NCBI GenBank assembly: GCA_020248985.1
Contig: JADCGL010000004.1
Span: 16,651 to 80,650, forward strand
Length of the DNA: 64,000 bases
Direction: 5' to 3'
DNA from: Telmatospirillum sp.
GTDB taxonomy: Bacteria; Pseudomonadota; Alphaproteobacteria; CACIAM-22H2
Shown in pieces: positions 18,791-26,963 of this stretch (position 1 is the stretch's first letter; every line of letters starts with the position of its first letter). Under the pieces are notes generated by a model that had not been told where the DNA came from, did not search any database, and saw only the letters and a program-made list of their open reading frames with translations. The translations under genes and the position numbers were made by a program.

Positions 18791-19042
18791 ATGAAACGCA
18801 TCGCAGCCACCGACTTGATCCGCAATATCGGCACTTTTTTGCGCCACGCCGCCGAAGGCCCCGTGACCGTCACATCGCACGGGCGGGACAATTCGGTGCT
18901 GATTTCCGCCACCGCCTATCGCGCGTTGGTGGCCAATCAGATCCGTGCCGCCGCGCTACCCACCGGCGGCACGGCGGCGGACCCAGCGCCAGAACGCGAC
19001 GCGAAAGCGAAGAACGATCGCGACCGCGCCGACCGTTTCTGA
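18791..19042 (+). CDS. Phd/YefM-type antitoxin-like protein, no clear toxin partner
   Basis: The 83-residue protein begins MKRIAATDLIRNIGTFLRHAAEGPVTVTSHGR and continues to YRALVAN. This is the Phd/YefM fold: the first half binds DNA and represses its own operon, and the second half normally folds onto the toxin. Its C-terminal 35 residues are charged, low in order and unlike a standard toxin-binding tail. No RelE, YoeB, PIN or small Doc toxin follows. The next gene, a Fic protein, is convergent and carries its own inhibitory motif, so the protein may be an orphan regulator. Confidence 0.68.
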   Translation: MKRIAATDLIRNIGTFLRHAAEGPVTVTSHGRDNSVLISATAYRALVANQIRAAALPTGGTAADPAPERDAKAKNDRDRADRF

Positions 19043-19123
19043 GGCCAACGATGCTGCCCCCCTCACCTGCGACCGCTATTTCAAGCACGTGCCGAACGCC
19101 GCCTGTTTTCCGAACGCAATAGA

Positions 19124-20236
19124 CTAAGACGGCGCGGCGAGCGCGTAGCTCGTGCTGCGCCCGCCTGCCGTTTCGCGCACCAGGATGCCGCGCGCGACAA
19201 GGTCGGACAAATCGCGCAAGGCCGTGTCGGGCGAGCATTTTTCGATCTTGGCCCATTTGGAACTCGTGAGCTTGCCCTCGAACCCGTCCAACAGGCGATT
19301 GAGCATGTCGGTCTGGCGCGGATTGAATGCGGCGGCTTCATGCGCCTCCCAGAAACGCGCTTTGGCGAGCACGCTTGCGAGCGTTGTCTCGGCCCCCTCA
19401 AAGGCGCGGTCGAGACACGCAAGGAACCAGCGCAGCCATGCCGTCACGTCGCCGTCGACTTGGCGTTGCGTTGCCTCGAGCAGCGCGTAATAGGCGTCGC
19501 GCTCTTTGCGGATCTGGGCCGATAGGCTGTAGAACCGCTGCGCGCTGTTTTCCGCGCGTGCCAAGCACATGTCGGCGATCGCGCGCGCAATGCGCCCATT
19601 GCCGTCGTCGAACGGATGGATTGTCACGAACCACAGATGCGCAAGGCCCGCCTTCAGCACCGGGTCGATCGCAGCATCGCCATCGAGCCAATCGAGAAAT
19701 CGCCGCATCTCGGCATCGAGGCGCGTTGCGGCGGGCGCTTCGAAATGCACGTGCTCTTTGCCGACCGGGCCCGAGACGACCTGCATCGGCCCGGTGGCAT
19801 CGTCGCGCCAAGTGCCAACCGCAACGCGGTTGAGGCCGCTAAAGCCCGTGGGGAACAAGGCCGCATGCCAGCCGAACAACCGCGCGGCCGAAAGCTTGCT
19901 ACTAAAATTCTGCGTCGCATCGAGCATCATCTCGACGACGCCATCGACATTGCGGTCAGCGGGGGCAAGTGCCCCGATATCGATGCCGAGACGGCGCGCC
20001 AGCGACGAGCGCACCGAAGCGGCATCCAAAATCTCGCCCTCGATCTCGCTCGACTTGATGACATCTTGGGTAAGGGTCCGCAGCACGGCCTCGCTGCGCA
20101 GCGGGAACCCAAGCGCTTCCATGCGCCCGATCAGCCGCCCCTGCCGATGGCGCACCGAAGCCAGCAGATCGGCCAACCCGCTGTAATCCCACCAAAACTG
20201 CGGCCATTCCGGCCGCTCGTGATAGAAGCTCGCCAT
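19124..20236 (-). CDS. Fic-domain protein with N-terminal inhibitory helix (probable AMP-transferase)
   Basis: The 370-residue protein has the full Fic motif HPFDDGNGRIAR (about 203-214), which transfers AMP or another nucleotide moiety to hydroxyl groups of target proteins. An N-terminal domain of DUF4172 type (about 5-85) holds SSEIEGE (about 62-68), the S/T-x-x-x-E-G inhibitory helix, so this is a class II Fic protein that is self-inhibited. A winged-helix-like domain (about 310-370) ends the protein. Codon use is like the host. It is convergent with the antitoxin-like gene and divergent from the AT-rich two-gene operon. Confidence 0.88.
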   Translation of the reverse strand: MASFYHERPEWPQFWWDYSGLADLLASVRHRQGRLIGRMEALGFPLRSEAVLRTLTQDVIKSSEIEGEILDAASVRSSLARRLGIDIGALAPADRNVDGVVEMMLDATQNFSSKLSAARLFGWHAALFPTGFSGLNRVAVGTWRDDATGPMQVVSGPVGKEHVHFEAPAATRLDAEMRRFLDWLDGDAAIDPVLKAGLAHLWFVTIHPFDDGNGRIARAIADMCLARAENSAQRFYSLSAQIRKERDAYYALLEATQRQVDGDVTAWLRWFLACLDRAFEGAETTLASVLAKARFWEAHEAAAFNPRQTDMLNRLLDGFEGKLTSSKWAKIEKCSPDTALRDLSDLVARGILVRETAGGRSTSYALAAPS

Positions 20237-20508
20237 AATCTCCGCACTTTCTGCGGCGATTATGGCCCCTATTCGCCGCACGGGCAAGGTGGGGCGTAAC
20301 TTTGGCGCCGGCCCGGTGTGCGGCATTCTTGAACTAAGTGATATGCAAACCGAATTTAGTGCCGACCTGATTTCCGCCCCTCAATTTCCGAAACTGATAT
20401 CGTGCAGACAGTTTGTTTCAATTTTCAATTCCATCAATAATCATCGGGTCGCTTTTGTCTTCAGTTTAGAGATGTGTGCGTCAAAATCGCTTTAGCAGGT
20501 CGCTTCAA
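20237..20508. other. 272-base divergent promoter region before the AT-rich operon
   Basis: Base composition switches from GC-rich to AT-rich at about 20330, which marks the left edge of the foreign segment. A 50-codon frame (20343-20495) has no ribosome-binding site and no recognised similarity, and is not called. No clear dyad or terminator was seen. Confidence 0.4.
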
Positions 20509-22266
20509 ATGAACGATTCGCCACCTCCCTCCGCCTCAATCGATCAGCTCGCTAGTGCCTCAGATTCCTCCCTCTTGGACTATATCTTTTCCGGCTGTGG
20601 AAAAAGTGTATCCGATGCTAACGACCCGGCAATTGAAGCCCTCGCGAAGCTCCACAACGAAGGCAACGTAGATGTTTTGGCGCTACTTACTCCCGCAGCA
20701 CTTGAGAAGTTCAAAGGTCCAAAGCTTTTCGTAGGTCAGCATATTTACCGATTACTTATCGGCAAAATCAACGCTCCAACAGCTTCGCTCGTTCGCGCGC
20801 TAGGAACACTGATGGACGCAGCTGGAAGCGACTTGGCTGCCGGGCTCCCGGCCAATGACTTGGGAAAATGGTGCGAAGGTGATCCAAGTCGCCCAGAAGC
20901 TCTACTCAATCAAGTTGAGCGTGGAGCCGATCACGCGGAAAAGTTTCTAATCGTAGCGCTTACGCGCGGAGCCGCAGTGAATCACAGCTACTTTGTCGAA
21001 CGAGCGTATAGATACATCGATAGCGGTACCGACTTAGAACGTCTCCACGCGATACAAGCGTTGGGACAGATCACACTGTTATCGGGACAGGACTGGAACG
21101 ATTTCACAACACGGTTCGAGGAGGCTATCGCAAAGAACCGTGGAGACACTGATAGAAGCGCGATACTGCGTGCCACCTTAAGAAAAATTAAACAGGCCCC
21201 CACAGAATATCAGGCCCCCCTCCGCGCGATAGTCGCATCCGCAATTGCACCCTTGGGCGACAACACGCTCAACGCTTGCGCATGGGCGATCTCAGACGAC
21301 TTGGCAGGATCAAACGATCCGATGATCGAGAATTTTCTCGACGCCTTACTCTCATTGAATCCCGAACACAGATCAACAATAGATCAACTTGACATCGGAT
21401 TGGTAAAACTCGTCGAAGCTGGCAAGGCACAGCAGGCACAGCAGTTCTTAAAACAACTCTTTAGCAAAGATAGCAACACGCTAAACATGGGCCACTTTGA
21501 CTCTCTTCGATATAAACTAATTGTCGGAGAAAGAGTGATTCTCGAAGACTGGTTTGTCACATGGTTGAGAAGCGGAAATCACAAACTCTGCAATCAGCTA
21601 AGCGAATATCTCTTCGACGCATCTATGGACGAATTCAAATTCGAAATTGACTTCAGCCGCTTTGCTCTGAAGGCATCAGAGTTTGCATTTTTGGCGCGGA
21701 AGGTCATAGGGTACTTTTTCCTAAAGCCAGCGGTTATGGTTTCGTTTGTCGCTTCACTGATGCGACATGCACCAACGACTGAAACATCCGAGATTCTCAC
21801 TCTGTTTTACGAGCATATCTTAGTAAACTACGGTGGCGTCGGAAAAAGACTTCTAAAAAAGATTGCAGATGATTCAAACGATCCCGCGTCACGCAGAGCA
21901 CAATACCTAGTCAAAGAGCTGGAAACCTACCACGCGAGTTTCGACGCTGTTGGAGAAATCAAGGAACTTCATCCGTCTGAACGAGAGCGCCAAATTGCTT
22001 GGCAACGACATTCCGATCAGATGCAGGACGCGCATAAGTCGGCGAGTGAAAAGTCCTTCGTACATCAGCTATTCAAGAAATCTGTATTGCTTTATGGCAA
22101 CAGCGCAATCACTTACCTTCCACTTCCGTCCGGACCATTGCATAGAACTGAAGCAAAACTCGGAACAATCAGCGCATCGTTTGAGATGCCCCATACCGAC
22201 ATATTAGACCCTCTTGGCCTTCAATTCGTCCTAATAAACTTTAAGTCCGAGCCGCCCCCTGCATGA
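20509..22266 (+). CDS. Helical-repeat protein of unknown function, gene A of a candidate defence operon
   Basis: I do not recognise the family. The 585-residue protein is almost entirely helical: about residues 25-500 read as successive amphipathic helices in the style of HEAT or TPR solenoids, and the last 60 residues (from about 525, SAITYLPLPSGPLHRTEAK to DILDPLGLQFVLINF) look like a beta-rich cap. No catalytic motif, membrane segment or signal peptide is visible, so a cytoplasmic sensor or scaffold is likely. The ATG at 20509 follows AGCAGGT. Its stop overlaps the next gene's start (ATGA), so the two products are probably made in equal amounts and may form a complex. Codon use is AT-rich, unlike the host. 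Confidence 0.65.
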   Translation: MNDSPPPSASIDQLASASDSSLLDYIFSGCGKSVSDANDPAIEALAKLHNEGNVDVLALLTPAALEKFKGPKLFVGQHIYRLLIGKINAPTASLVRALGTLMDAAGSDLAAGLPANDLGKWCEGDPSRPEALLNQVERGADHAEKFLIVALTRGAAVNHSYFVERAYRYIDSGTDLERLHAIQALGQITLLSGQDWNDFTTRFEEAIAKNRGDTDRSAILRATLRKIKQAPTEYQAPLRAIVASAIAPLGDNTLNACAWAISDDLAGSNDPMIENFLDALLSLNPEHRSTIDQLDIGLVKLVEAGKAQQAQQFLKQLFSKDSNTLNMGHFDSLRYKLIVGERVILEDWFVTWLRSGNHKLCNQLSEYLFDASMDEFKFEIDFSRFALKASEFAFLARKVIGYFFLKPAVMVSFVASLMRHAPTTETSEILTLFYEHILVNYGGVGKRLLKKIADDSNDPASRRAQYLVKELETYHASFDAVGEIKELHPSERERQIAWQRHSDQMQDAHKSASEKSFVHQLFKKSVLLYGNSAITYLPLPSGPLHRTEAKLGTISASFEMPHTDILDPLGLQFVLINFKSEPPPA

Positions 22267-24002
22267 AACTCATTTTTCGCCAATATCTTGCATCACTTCG
22301 CGAACGTCGCGAGCTTGACGTAATAATTCCCGATTTGTTAAGTGAACTCGGATTTACGGTTCTGTCGCGACCATCGATCGGTACGCGCCAATACGGCGTA
22401 GACGTTGCGGCAATCGGCCGAGATGTCGATGGTGAAAACAAGCTGTTCTTGCTATCGATCAAACAAGGAGACCTTACTCGGGCCGAGTGGGATGGCACGC
22501 CGCAAGCGCTGCGCAGTTCGTTAAACGAGATTCTTGATGTCTATATTCCGAAACATATCGCTGCGGAACATCAAACACTAAAGATTGTAGTTTGCCTTTG
22601 CTTTGGGGGTGAAATTCACGAGTCTATTCAATCTAATGTTATCGGGTATACAGAAGGGAAAGCAACCGAAGTAATTTCATTCAAAATTTGGAATGGCGAT
22701 CATATTGCTGGAATGCTTGCCGAAGGCACGCTTCGAGAGCAACTTCTGGAAAAAGAACTGCGAGCCGACTTTCAAAAGGCAGTCGCGATGGTCGATGAGC
22801 CAGATATATCCTTCAAACATTTTTCGGCTCTCACCCGTAAGCTCTGCAACGCAGAGGGAAAGGAAATAAAAAATCGACTTACCTCAATTCGGCAACTGAA
22901 CATTTGCTTGTGGGTCCTGTTCGTCTGGGCGCGCGACGTTAGAAATGTCGAAGGCCCCTACAGAGCCAGCGAGTTTGCGATCCTTCAAGCATGGGCGATG
23001 ATTAACCGCGATCTCGCCGGGTCCAGCAAAGCATCCCGGGAGATTGCAGACGCGTTCTCGCAACTCCTATCCGTCCATTTCGAAGTTTGGGATGAACTGC
23101 TCAAGAACAAGATACTACCCTTTGTTGACGTAAAATTTGCGATCTCCGCAGCTGTGGGATCGTCTTCAAGTGTCGATGTAAACCTGAAGCTATTTGAAGT
23201 CCTGGGACGCCTCGCGCAACGCGGAATCTGGACGCTCTGGATGGAAGGCGGGCAAGACCCACTGCCCCAAACCGTTGCAGATGAACAACCAACTGAGGCT
23301 CGGGAGTTGGCAGGAAAGATCATTGAATTGATACGCAATAACCCAACACTTTTGTCGCCGATCAACGATGCACAGTCTGCAGACATAGGCCTCGCAATTG
23401 TGTTTTTGAGTTCCGTAAAAAGCCATCGAGTCGCAGCGCGCCATTTTGTGACGGAATTGATAGACCGTATCTGCTTTGCCTATCAAATTCACGGAAGATA
23501 TCCGACAATCCAAACTGCTTATCGTGACTTATTGGATCACCCCCGCGAACGGACGGATGCTTATCGAGTTGCACAAACTTCAGCGAGTACATTGATCCCC
23601 CTGCTCTCGTTATGGGCTTCGTCATTGGGTGCGGACGACGCGGCAAGCGACTTGGCGCAGTTTGCAACGAAATTTCTTGGGCATTGTGCATTTCAGTTTT
23701 GGGTTCCAGGCGAAGATACCGAAGCAAAAATTTTTAGTGGCACCGAGAACCATGGGGCCTCGTTGAGTGGAATACCAATTACGGCTGATGGTGAGACTGC
23801 ACTCGACATCCTAAATCGGGAATGCAGCAATAATGAAGCCTTTACGAATCTCTCAACAATGCGACTCGATCATTGGCCAGTACTCGCAATGGCGTGCCGG
23901 TACCATAGGTTGCCCTTACCGCCGAACATTTGGCTGCCGCTTCTGCTTGAGTGCAGGACTGATCTCACAATGAACGCGTCGCCAACAAGTTCTGAAACCT
24001 AG
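22263..24002 (+). CDS. Putative PD-(D/E)xK nuclease with helical C-terminal region, gene B of a candidate defence operon
   Basis: The 579-residue protein begins with a compact alpha/beta segment (about 15-95) that resembles Mrr-like restriction nucleases: LLSELGFTVLSRP, the Asp of YGVDVAAIG (about 44-52), then a strand ending FLLSIKQGD (about 62-70). The spacing from D to x-x-K fits PD-(D/E)xK, but the usual E/D/Q two before the Lys is Ser here, so activity is uncertain. Residues about 150-560 are helical and unrecognised. It starts inside the stop of gene A and shares its AT-rich composition. The pair looks like a sensor plus nuclease, the usual design of phage-defence operons; this role is inferred. 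Confidence 0.6.
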   Translation: MKLIFRQYLASLRERRELDVIIPDLLSELGFTVLSRPSIGTRQYGVDVAAIGRDVDGENKLFLLSIKQGDLTRAEWDGTPQALRSSLNEILDVYIPKHIAAEHQTLKIVVCLCFGGEIHESIQSNVIGYTEGKATEVISFKIWNGDHIAGMLAEGTLREQLLEKELRADFQKAVAMVDEPDISFKHFSALTRKLCNAEGKEIKNRLTSIRQLNICLWVLFVWARDVRNVEGPYRASEFAILQAWAMINRDLAGSSKASREIADAFSQLLSVHFEVWDELLKNKILPFVDVKFAISAAVGSSSSVDVNLKLFEVLGRLAQRGIWTLWMEGGQDPLPQTVADEQPTEARELAGKIIELIRNNPTLLSPINDAQSADIGLAIVFLSSVKSHRVAARHFVTELIDRICFAYQIHGRYPTIQTAYRDLLDHPRERTDAYRVAQTSASTLIPLLSLWASSLGADDAASDLAQFATKFLGHCAFQFWVPGEDTEAKIFSGTENHGASLSGIPITADGETALDILNRECSNNEAFTNLSTMRLDHWPVLAMACRYHRLPLPPNIWLPLLLECRTDLTMNASPTSSET

Positions 24003-24091
24003 CCCGCTTCACCAGTGGGCACTTCGCACAAGCGATACCATCTCCTATGATCGAGACACCTGCGAATTGGTGTCGCGTTTCGCGCTCCCCC

Positions 24092-25000
24092 TCACACCTC
24101 GTATTCCAGCCCCCACGCTTTGTAGAAATCGCGCTTCTCGTCCCATTTTTCCTGCACTTTGACGTGCAGGAACAGGTGCACTTTGCGGTCGAGGAGCTTC
24201 GTCAATTCGATGCGCGCGGACTCGCCGATCTTTTTGATGCGCTCGCCGCCCGCGCCGATCACGATCTTGCGCTGGCCTTCGCGCGCCACGTAGATCGTCT
24301 GCTCGATGCGCGCCGAGCCGTCCGGCCGATCTTCGAATTTTTCCGTTTCGACTGCCGACGCGTAGGGCAATTCCTGGTGGAGCTGGCGGTAGATCTGCTC
24401 GCGCGTGACTTCGGCCGCCAGCAGGCGTGCAGGCAGATCGGAAATATCGTCCTCGGGATAGAGGAACGGGCCCGGCGGCAGCTTCGAGATCAGATGCGCC
24501 TTCAGCCGCTCGCAGCCGTCGCCGGTTTCGGCCGACACCATGAACACCTCGCCCGCGAGGCCCGAATTTGCGTAGAACTGCGCCAGCGTCAGCAGCTTCG
24601 GCGGATCGATCAGATCCGTCTTGTTCAGAACGATGTCGGCTTTGAGATTGCGCGACTTCAAGCCGTCGAGAATGAGGGCGGTTTCGTCGGCGTCGCTGCG
24701 CGCGGCATCGACGACGAGCCAGCGCTGCTCGGCTTCTTCGACGCCGCGCCAGGCGGCCGCGACCATCGCGCGGTCGAGGCGGCGCTTGGGCGCGAAGACG
24801 CCCGGCAGGTCCAAGAACACGGCCTGGGCCGTGCCCTCGACGAGAATGCCGGTCACGCGGCTGCGTGTGGTCTGCACTTTGGGCGACACGATCGCGACTT
24901 TGGCCCCCACCATGCGGTTCACGAGCGTGGATTTTCCGGCATTGGGTGCGCCCAACAAGGCCACGAAGCCGCAGCGCGATTGGGTGTGGGGTTCGGTCAT
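24092..25000 (-). CDS. era: GTPase Era
   Basis: The 302-residue protein has the GTPase motifs GAPNAGKST (G1, about 17-25), DLPG (G3) and NKTD (G4), and a C-terminal KH domain (about 205-295) with the EGQRKIVIGAGGERIKKIG loop that binds the 3' end of 16S rRNA. Era helps assemble the 30S subunit. It is the last gene of the rsh-acpS-lepB-rnc-era run and overlaps rnc by 4 bases (ATGA), so RNase III and Era are translated together. Confidence 0.96.
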   Translation of the reverse strand: MTEPHTQSRCGFVALLGAPNAGKSTLVNRMVGAKVAIVSPKVQTTRSRVTGILVEGTAQAVFLDLPGVFAPKRRLDRAMVAAAWRGVEEAEQRWLVVDAARSDADETALILDGLKSRNLKADIVLNKTDLIDPPKLLTLAQFYANSGLAGEVFMVSAETGDGCERLKAHLISKLPPGPFLYPEDDISDLPARLLAAEVTREQIYRQLHQELPYASAVETEKFEDRPDGSARIEQTIYVAREGQRKIVIGAGGERIKKIGESARIELTKLLDRKVHLFLHVKVQEKWDEKRDFYKAWGLEYEV

Positions 25001-25695
25001 GGTTTTGCAGCCTCCAGTCGCTGCAGCAATTCAAGGGCCGCAGCCCGCTCGGCGAGGCGCTTGGACGTGCCCTCGGCCGTGGCGGGCGGAAAGTCGGCAA
25101 CCGAAACTTCGACGACGAAGCGCGGCGCATGGGCCAAGCCCTCCTGCGCCGTCACGCGATAGACCGGCAGCCCGAGGCCGCGCCCTTGCGCCCATTCCTG
25201 CAGCGCCGTCTTGGGCTCGCGCGGCAATTCCGACTGCGGCTGAATGAGCGGCTCGAACAGGCGGCGCACCACGGCTTGCGCCGTCGCATAGCCGCCGTCG
25301 AGATGGATGGCGGCGACGAGCGCTTCGAACGCGTCGGCCAGCACGGCCGGATTGTCGCGCCCGCCGCCCTGCAGTTCGCTGTTCGACAAGGTCAGCGCTT
25401 CGCCAAGGCCGATCGTGCGCGCATGGGCGGCCAATTGCTCGCGCCGCACGAGGGCCGCGTGGCGCTTGGCAAGATCGCCCTCGTTTTCGGCGGGGTAGGA
25501 TTGCGCCAGCATCTCGGCGACCGCCAGCGACACCACGCGGTCGCCGAGGAACTCAAGCCGTTCGAAATCGGCGCCCGAGCTGCGCGCATTGCCGCGCCGC
25601 CCCAGCGAGGAATGCGACAAAGCCGCGATCAAGCGGTCGGCATCGGCGAAACGGTAGCCGATCGCCGCTTCGAGCTTGGCGCGCGCCCCTTGCAT
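24997..25695 (-). CDS. rnc: Ribonuclease III
   Basis: The 232-residue enzyme carries the RNase III signature FERLEFLGDRVVSLAVAEML (about 45-64), the second acidic motif DAFEALVAAIHLDGG (about 120-134) and a double-stranded-RNA-binding domain (about 160-230). It processes rRNA precursors and cuts structured mRNAs. The ATG at 25695 lies 10 bases after lepB, and its stop overlaps the era start, so expression is coupled along the operon. Confidence 0.95.
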   Translation of the reverse strand: MQGARAKLEAAIGYRFADADRLIAALSHSSLGRRGNARSSGADFERLEFLGDRVVSLAVAEMLAQSYPAENEGDLAKRHAALVRREQLAAHARTIGLGEALTLSNSELQGGGRDNPAVLADAFEALVAAIHLDGGYATAQAVVRRLFEPLIQPQSELPREPKTALQEWAQGRGLGLPVYRVTAQEGLAHAPRFVVEVSVADFPPATAEGTSKRLAERAAALELLQRLEAAKP

Positions 25696-25705
25696 CGCGT
25701 CTTGC

Positions 25706-26461
25706 CTAGCGCACCCGGTCGAGCAGGCGGCCGTAGCGCGCGGCCGTGACCCACGTCCAGGGCAGGAACAGATTGGCGGTGCCGTCGGTCGAGAAGAACA
25801 GGATCTGCGCGCGCCCGACGAGATTCTCGAACGGCACGAAGCCCACGGCACTCGCGTCGCGGCTGTCCTGCGAATTGTCGCGATGGTCGCCCATGGCGAA
25901 ATAATGGCCCGCCGGCACGGTGAATTCGGGCGTGTTGTTGTAGAACCCGTCGTTGTGGATCTTGAGCACCCGATGCTGCCGGCCGCCCGGCAGCGTCTCC
26001 ACGAATTGCGGCACGCGGCGCACGAAGCCGCCGTCGCTTTCGACGAAATCCTCGACGCGCTCGAGCTTGGCCGACTCGCCGTTGATCAGCAGCACGCCGC
26101 GCGTGACCTGGATGCGGTCGCCCGGCAGGCCGACGATGCGCTTGATGTAGTCGGTCTTGCCGTCGCGCGGCAGCTTGAAGACGACGACGTCGCCGCGCTC
26201 GGGCTCGGAGCCGCCGATGCGCCCGTCGAACAGTTTCACCGAATAGGGCATCGAAGCGAACGAATAGCCGAACGAGAATTTCGACACGAACAGATAGTCG
26301 CCCACGAGCAGCGTGGGCACCATCGAAGCCGACGGAATGTTGAACGGCTCGAAGAAGAACGTGCGGATGCCGAGCGCGATCAGCACCGCATAGACGACCG
26401 TCTTGACGAGTTCGACCAGCGTGTCGGGCTTTTGCGTTTTGGCGATCGGCGGCAGCGACAT
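25706..26461 (-). CDS. lepB: Signal peptidase I
   Basis: The 251-residue protein has one N-terminal membrane helix (about 17-36) and the Ser-Lys catalytic pair: Ser in PSASMVPTL (about 43-51) and Lys in YIKRIVGLPGDR (about 105-116). The C-terminal box GDHRDNSQDSR is present. It removes signal peptides from exported proteins at the outer face of the inner membrane. It sits between acpS and rnc, its usual place in alphaproteobacteria. Confidence 0.95.
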   Translation of the reverse strand: MSLPPIAKTQKPDTLVELVKTVVYAVLIALGIRTFFFEPFNIPSASMVPTLLVGDYLFVSKFSFGYSFASMPYSVKLFDGRIGGSEPERGDVVVFKLPRDGKTDYIKRIVGLPGDRIQVTRGVLLINGESAKLERVEDFVESDGGFVRRVPQFVETLPGGRQHRVLKIHNDGFYNNTPEFTVPAGHYFAMGDHRDNSQDSRDASAVGFVPFENLVGRAQILFFSTDGTANLFLPWTWVTAARYGRLLDRVR

Positions 26462-26549
26462 GGAAAGGGCCTGGAATGTTCGGGAAAGCGGGCGGGAAAT
26501 CGAAATGCGTGCGGATGGGCGGGATATGGCCCGTCAAGGGCCGCCCGTG

Positions 26550-26963
26550 TCAAGCCGGGGCGGCCGTGTCCGGCAGAGCCGTAATGATCACGATCGCCTG
26601 GGCGATCGGCGGATCGTCGGTGAGGCTCACGTCGATCTGCGCGCGCATGCCCTTGGGCACGAGGCTCGCAAGCCGCGCCAAGGCGCCGCCCGTGAGCCGC
26701 ATCGAGGGTTTGCCGCCGGGCAGATTCACCACTTCCATGTCGCGCCAATAGACGGCCTTGCGAAAGCCCGTGCCCAGCGCTTTGGCGCAGGCTTCTTTGG
26801 CGGCGAAGCGGCGCGCGTAGCTGGCCGCACGTGCGGCCCGGCGCTCGGATTTGTCGCGCTCGGCGGCCGTGAAGATGCGGTGCGTGAAGCGCTGCCCGAA
26901 ACGTTCGAGCGTGCTTTCGATGCGGCGAATGTCGACGAGGTCGGAACCGAGGCCGAGGATCAT
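26550..26963 (-). CDS. acpS: Holo-[acyl-carrier-protein] synthase
   Basis: The 137-residue enzyme begins [16 protein letters not shown], with the Asp that binds magnesium, and has the second motif [17 protein letters not shown]. It attaches 4'-phosphopantetheine from CoA to acyl carrier protein. Length is normal. The ATG overlaps the stop of rsh (ATGA), linking lipid synthesis to the stringent-response gene by translation. An 88-base gap separates it from lepB. Confidence 0.94.
   Translation of the reverse strand: MILGLGSDLVDIRRIESTLERFGQRFTHRIFTAAERDKSERRAARAASYARRFAAKEACAKALGTGFRKAVYWRDMEVVNLPGGKPSMRLTGGALARLASLVPKGMRAQIDVSLTDDPPIAQAIVIITALPDTAAPA

Noticed and set aside
18791..20236. Classic phd-doc toxin-antitoxin operon
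   Set aside because: The genes are convergent, the Fic protein is far larger than Doc and has its own inhibitory helix, so the arrangement is not phd-doc; only an unproven link is reported.
20343..20495. 50-codon frame upstream of the AT-rich operon
   Set aside because: No ribosome-binding site, no recognised similarity, and the AT-rich context makes chance frames likely.
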